Positions 62,019 to 64,000 of a stretch of DNA of 64,000 nt are shown here, one piece after another. Location of the stretch: assembly GCF_042651425.1 (NCBI RefSeq), contig NZ_JBHSCW010000003.1:868001-932000 (forward strand). The letters run 5' to 3'. Origin of the DNA: Fodinicurvata halophila (lineage in GTDB: Bacteria; Pseudomonadota; Alphaproteobacteria; Kiloniellales; DSM-21159). Every line of letters starts with the position of its first letter. Position 1 is the first letter of the stretch. The notes beneath the pieces are model-generated. The model had not been told where the DNA came from. It saw only the letters and a list, made by a program, of their open reading frames with translations, and made no database searches. The position numbers and the translations under genes were made by a program.

Positions 62019-62846
62019 ATGAGTTCCCTTAGAAAGGCTCTTGCCTGGCAGAACCGGCACTTTCCCTTGTGCCCCAGTTCCTCAGGGAAACGCCCTACAG
62101 GCTGGTCGAGCCTGCGAGAGCTCTGCGACACGGGCAGCGACACCCTGGCGACGCTTCTGTCCTGGCAGGCCGAACGAGTGGCGGGCATGGACCTGCGTGC
62201 TCAAGCGGCCTTTCTTGTGGCCAACTTGAGTTACCGCCTCTCCTTGATGCTTGGTAGTGTCTACCTGAAGGAAACAGCCCTGCCACGTCTCGATGCCGAC
62301 CTGCTTTACCTGAAGCTTTCGCAAACACCGGCTGCGCAGTCCAGTACCCCCGCGGCCTCGCACCTGCATCTGCACCTGGCTGACGAAACTGGAGCCGCAT
62401 TTCCCGAGCAACCGGAGGCCATGCCCGCCCAACTGTCGGCTCAGTTGGAGAGCTGCATGGACCCTCTCGTCGAGCGCCTGCGAACTGACACGCGCCTTGC
62501 CCCCGCGGCACAGTGGCGTCTGATCGCCGATTCCCTGGCCATGGGCTTCCTGCTGGTGGGGCAGGCCCTCGACCAGGAAGAAACAGCGAAGCAGAAGGCC
62601 CTGGCCGTCGTGAAGCGACCCGGCTCACGCCTGTTTAACAAGCAATTGGGGTTCATATCGCTGTCCCTTCCCAACCCTGAGGGCACGCCCCAACGGCCGA
62701 GAAGCTTCGTCAGCCGCGGCGGCTGCTGTCGCTATTACACCGTCGAAGGCGGGCAGCTCTGTCCTACCTGTGTGCTCGAACCTCTGGATAAGCAGCACAG
62801 CCGCTTACGGGAACTCCATGCTCCTGCTGCGGCAGAGGGGTCATAA
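62019..62846 (+). CDS. fhuF: FhuF-like siderophore-iron reductase (2Fe-2S)
   Basis: 275 residues from the ATG at 62019; a GTG six bases earlier is possible. The C-terminus CCRYYTVEGGQLCPTC carries the FhuF cluster C-C-x10-C-x2-C. The N-terminal two thirds are helical and poorly conserved, as in this family. It releases iron from hydroxamate complexes in the cytoplasm. It is transcribed divergently from the receptor over shared Fur boxes, which fits the role. The symbol is assigned by motif and context. Confidence 0.85.
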   Translation: MSSLRKALAWQNRHFPLCPSSSGKRPTGWSSLRELCDTGSDTLATLLSWQAERVAGMDLRAQAAFLVANLSYRLSLMLGSVYLKETALPRLDADLLYLKLSQTPAAQSSTPAASHLHLHLADETGAAFPEQPEAMPAQLSAQLESCMDPLVERLRTDTRLAPAAQWRLIADSLAMGFLLVGQALDQEETAKQKALAVVKRPGSRLFNKQLGFISLSLPNPEGTPQRPRSFVSRGGCCRYYTVEGGQLCPTCVLEPLDKQHSRLRELHAPAAAEGS

Positions 62847-62937
62847 CTTCTCGAGAGCTTGCACAGCACCAAAGGCTTCCCCTGATGGCCATCTCGCTTC
62901 ACGGGTCATTTCAGGGAAGATTGCCGCCGGAGTCATA

Positions 62938-62975
62938 CTGCCGGAGGCCTGCTTCTTGCGGCAGACCTCCGGCAG
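62938..62975. terminator. Hairpin between fhuF and the dehydrogenase-like gene
   Basis: CTGCCGGAGG (62938-62947) and CCTCCGGCAG (62966-62975) are perfect 10-bp inverted copies with an 18-base loop, in the gap between the convergent genes. No T tract follows on either strand, so activity is uncertain. Confidence 0.4.
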
Positions 62976-62994
62976 CAAATACGCACCTTCCATC

Positions 62995-64000
62995 TCAGCT
63001 GCGCATATTGTGTCCTTCTGGATCGTGGGGTGACGGCGGGATGACACGGGCCGGCCTCTCCTCGCCCACGATATGCGTCGTCAACTCCGTCCCGATCTCG
63101 GCCACGTCGCGCTCGACCAGGGCCATGGCCAGGCTCTTGCCCACGGTATGTCCATAGCTGCCCGAGGTGACGAACCCCACACGCCTGTCCTTGTGCCAGA
63201 CCGGTTCGAAGCCGGAGGCATCGGCATTCGTGGCCGCCACTTCGAGGGTCACGAGAACCTCCTCGGCACCGCCGGCGTCCCTCTCTTTCAGGGCCGCGTC
63301 GCGACCGACGAAATCGCCCTTGTCGAAGGCGATCCAGCGATCCATGCCGGTCATGCCGGCGGTGTAGCCTTGCGTGAACTCGCAGGACCAGATGCCAAAG
63401 CTCTTCTCGAGACGCAGGGAATTGAGCGCCAGGAACCCGAACTCCACGAGGCCCAGGTCCTGGCCCGCCTGCTTCAGGGTCTCGCGCAGCGAGACATGCT
63501 CGGTGGCGTCGCAGTGCAGTTCATAGCCGAGCTCGCCGGTCACAGACAGGCGCGCGGCCAGGACGCGATTGAGGCCGATATCCATGGGCCTGCAGGACAT
63601 GAAGGGAAAGCCCGCATTGCTGACATCCTCGTGGGTCACGCGCTCCAGGAGCGCCCGGGCATTGGGGCCGGTCAGCGCAAGGCCGACCACGCCGTCCGAG
63701 ATGTCGCGAATGTCCACGCCCTCGTCCAGATGATCCTCGAACCAGCGCATATGCCATTCACGCAGATAGTAGGAGCCCAGGATCCACCAGCGTCCACCAC
63801 CCCGGTTGAAGAGCGTGAGATCCCCTTTTAGGCGGCCGTCATGTCCCAGCATCGGCGCCAGACGTGTGCGTCCCGGTGCGGGCAGCTTGCTGGCAAAGAT
63901 CCGGTCAAGCCAGGCTTCCGCTTGCGGCCCGGACACTTCGTAGCGGGCGAAAGCCGAGATGTCGATCAGACCAACGCCCTCGCGCACGCCGCGACACTCC
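62995..64000 (-). CDS. Dimethylglycine/sarcosine dehydrogenase-type protein, C-terminal folate-binding (GcvT-like) part (partial)
   Basis: About 335 residues visible; the frame remains open to the right edge (the residues before position 63987 read ECRG), so the N-terminal FAD domain lies beyond it. VREGVGLIDISAFARYEVSGPQAEAWLDRIFASKLP, then LTGPNARALLERV, GELGYELHC and FVGRDAALKER are the GCV_T and GCV_T_C signatures. These enzymes oxidise dimethylglycine or sarcosine and pass the methyl group to tetrahydrofolate. A role in glycine-betaine breakdown fits a salt-adapted host. T-protein alone is excluded by the ECxxVREGVGLID style of the DMGDH group. Confidence 0.85.
   Translation of the reverse strand, partial: ECRGVREGVGLIDISAFARYEVSGPQAEAWLDRIFASKLPAPGRTRLAPMLGHDGRLKGDLTLFNRGGGRWWILGSYYLREWHMRWFEDHLDEGVDIRDISDGVVGLALTGPNARALLERVTHEDVSNAGFPFMSCRPMDIGLNRVLAARLSVTGELGYELHCDATEHVSLRETLKQAGQDLGLVEFGFLALNSLRLEKSFGIWSCEFTQGYTAGMTGMDRWIAFDKGDFVGRDAALKERDAGGAEEVLVTLEVAATNADASGFEPVWHKDRRVGFVTSGSYGHTVGKSLAMALVERDVAEIGTELTTHIVGEERPARVIPPSPHDPEGHNMRS

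Noticed and set aside
1..64000. CRISPR arrays, rRNA genes, riboswitches
   Set aside because: No spaced identical repeats of 25-40 bases, no rRNA sequence and no recognisable riboswitch core were seen in the intergenic regions.

Overview
The window is high-GC and densely coded. It looks like a halotolerant alphaproteobacterium, probably of the Rhodospirillales type. This rests on a DUF2794 gene, the YfgM-BamB-Der and guaB-rsmB-guaA gene orders, an alphaproteobacterial GTTC-N7-GTTC LexA box, three TRAP/ABC uptake systems and a complete ectoine operon with its dedicated aspartokinase. Genus is not resolvable from the sequence alone.

Layout. 1-18.7 kb is mostly core: an SDR, the yfgM-bamB-der block, DUF2794, a persulfide-dioxygenase-like hydrolase, a secreted HExxH protein, a LysE exporter and threonine aldolase. 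Then come a HipA remnant and a LexA-boxed 2H phosphoesterase, the guaB/rsmB/GNAT/guaA purine block, rlmE-ppx, and tRNA-Gln(CTG). 18.75-25.39 kb is an integrated element in that tRNA. It is bounded by an 18-bp direct repeat and carries a tyrosine integrase, a serine resolvase, a RepA-like ATPase with iteron-like repeats beside it, small unknown genes and a DUF2971 cargo gene. 25.6-32.4 kb holds a class III aminotransferase, a TRAP transporter, a strikingly AT-rich DSD1-type PLP enzyme and an IclR regulator. 32.5-41.2 kb is a catabolic block: pcaIJF (the end of the beta-ketoadipate pathway), then a TetR regulator and a five-gene oxidative cluster (DenD-like dehydrogenase, flavin monooxygenase, cyclase-family hydrolase, SDR, lambda-crystallin-like dehydrogenase) of unknown substrate. 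41.2-46.1 kb has an aldo/keto reductase, a second TRAP system and two small genes. 46.1-50.7 kb is ectR divergent from ectABC-ask with a strong terminator. 50.7-55.8 kb has an M81 metallopeptidase, an orphan TpsB transporter and a Tat-exported beta-lactamase-fold hydrolase. 55.9-62.8 kb is a hydroxamate-siderophore uptake locus (receptor, FhuC, FhuD, FhuB) divergent from a FhuF-like protein across two Fur-box candidates. The window ends inside a dimethylglycine/sarcosine-dehydrogenase-type gene.

How it fits together. Osmoadaptation (ectoine synthesis, possibly methylated-glycine catabolism), uptake of organic acids by TRAP systems, aromatic or cyclic compound catabolism and iron scavenging are the adaptive themes. 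The most unusual items are the tRNA-Gln element with paired arm-type repeats and a candidate resolvase site, perfect 13-bp hairpins at the same place (dctP/dctQ junction) in two unrelated TRAP operons, and the unassigned monooxygenase/cyclase/dehydrogenase cluster beside pcaIJF.
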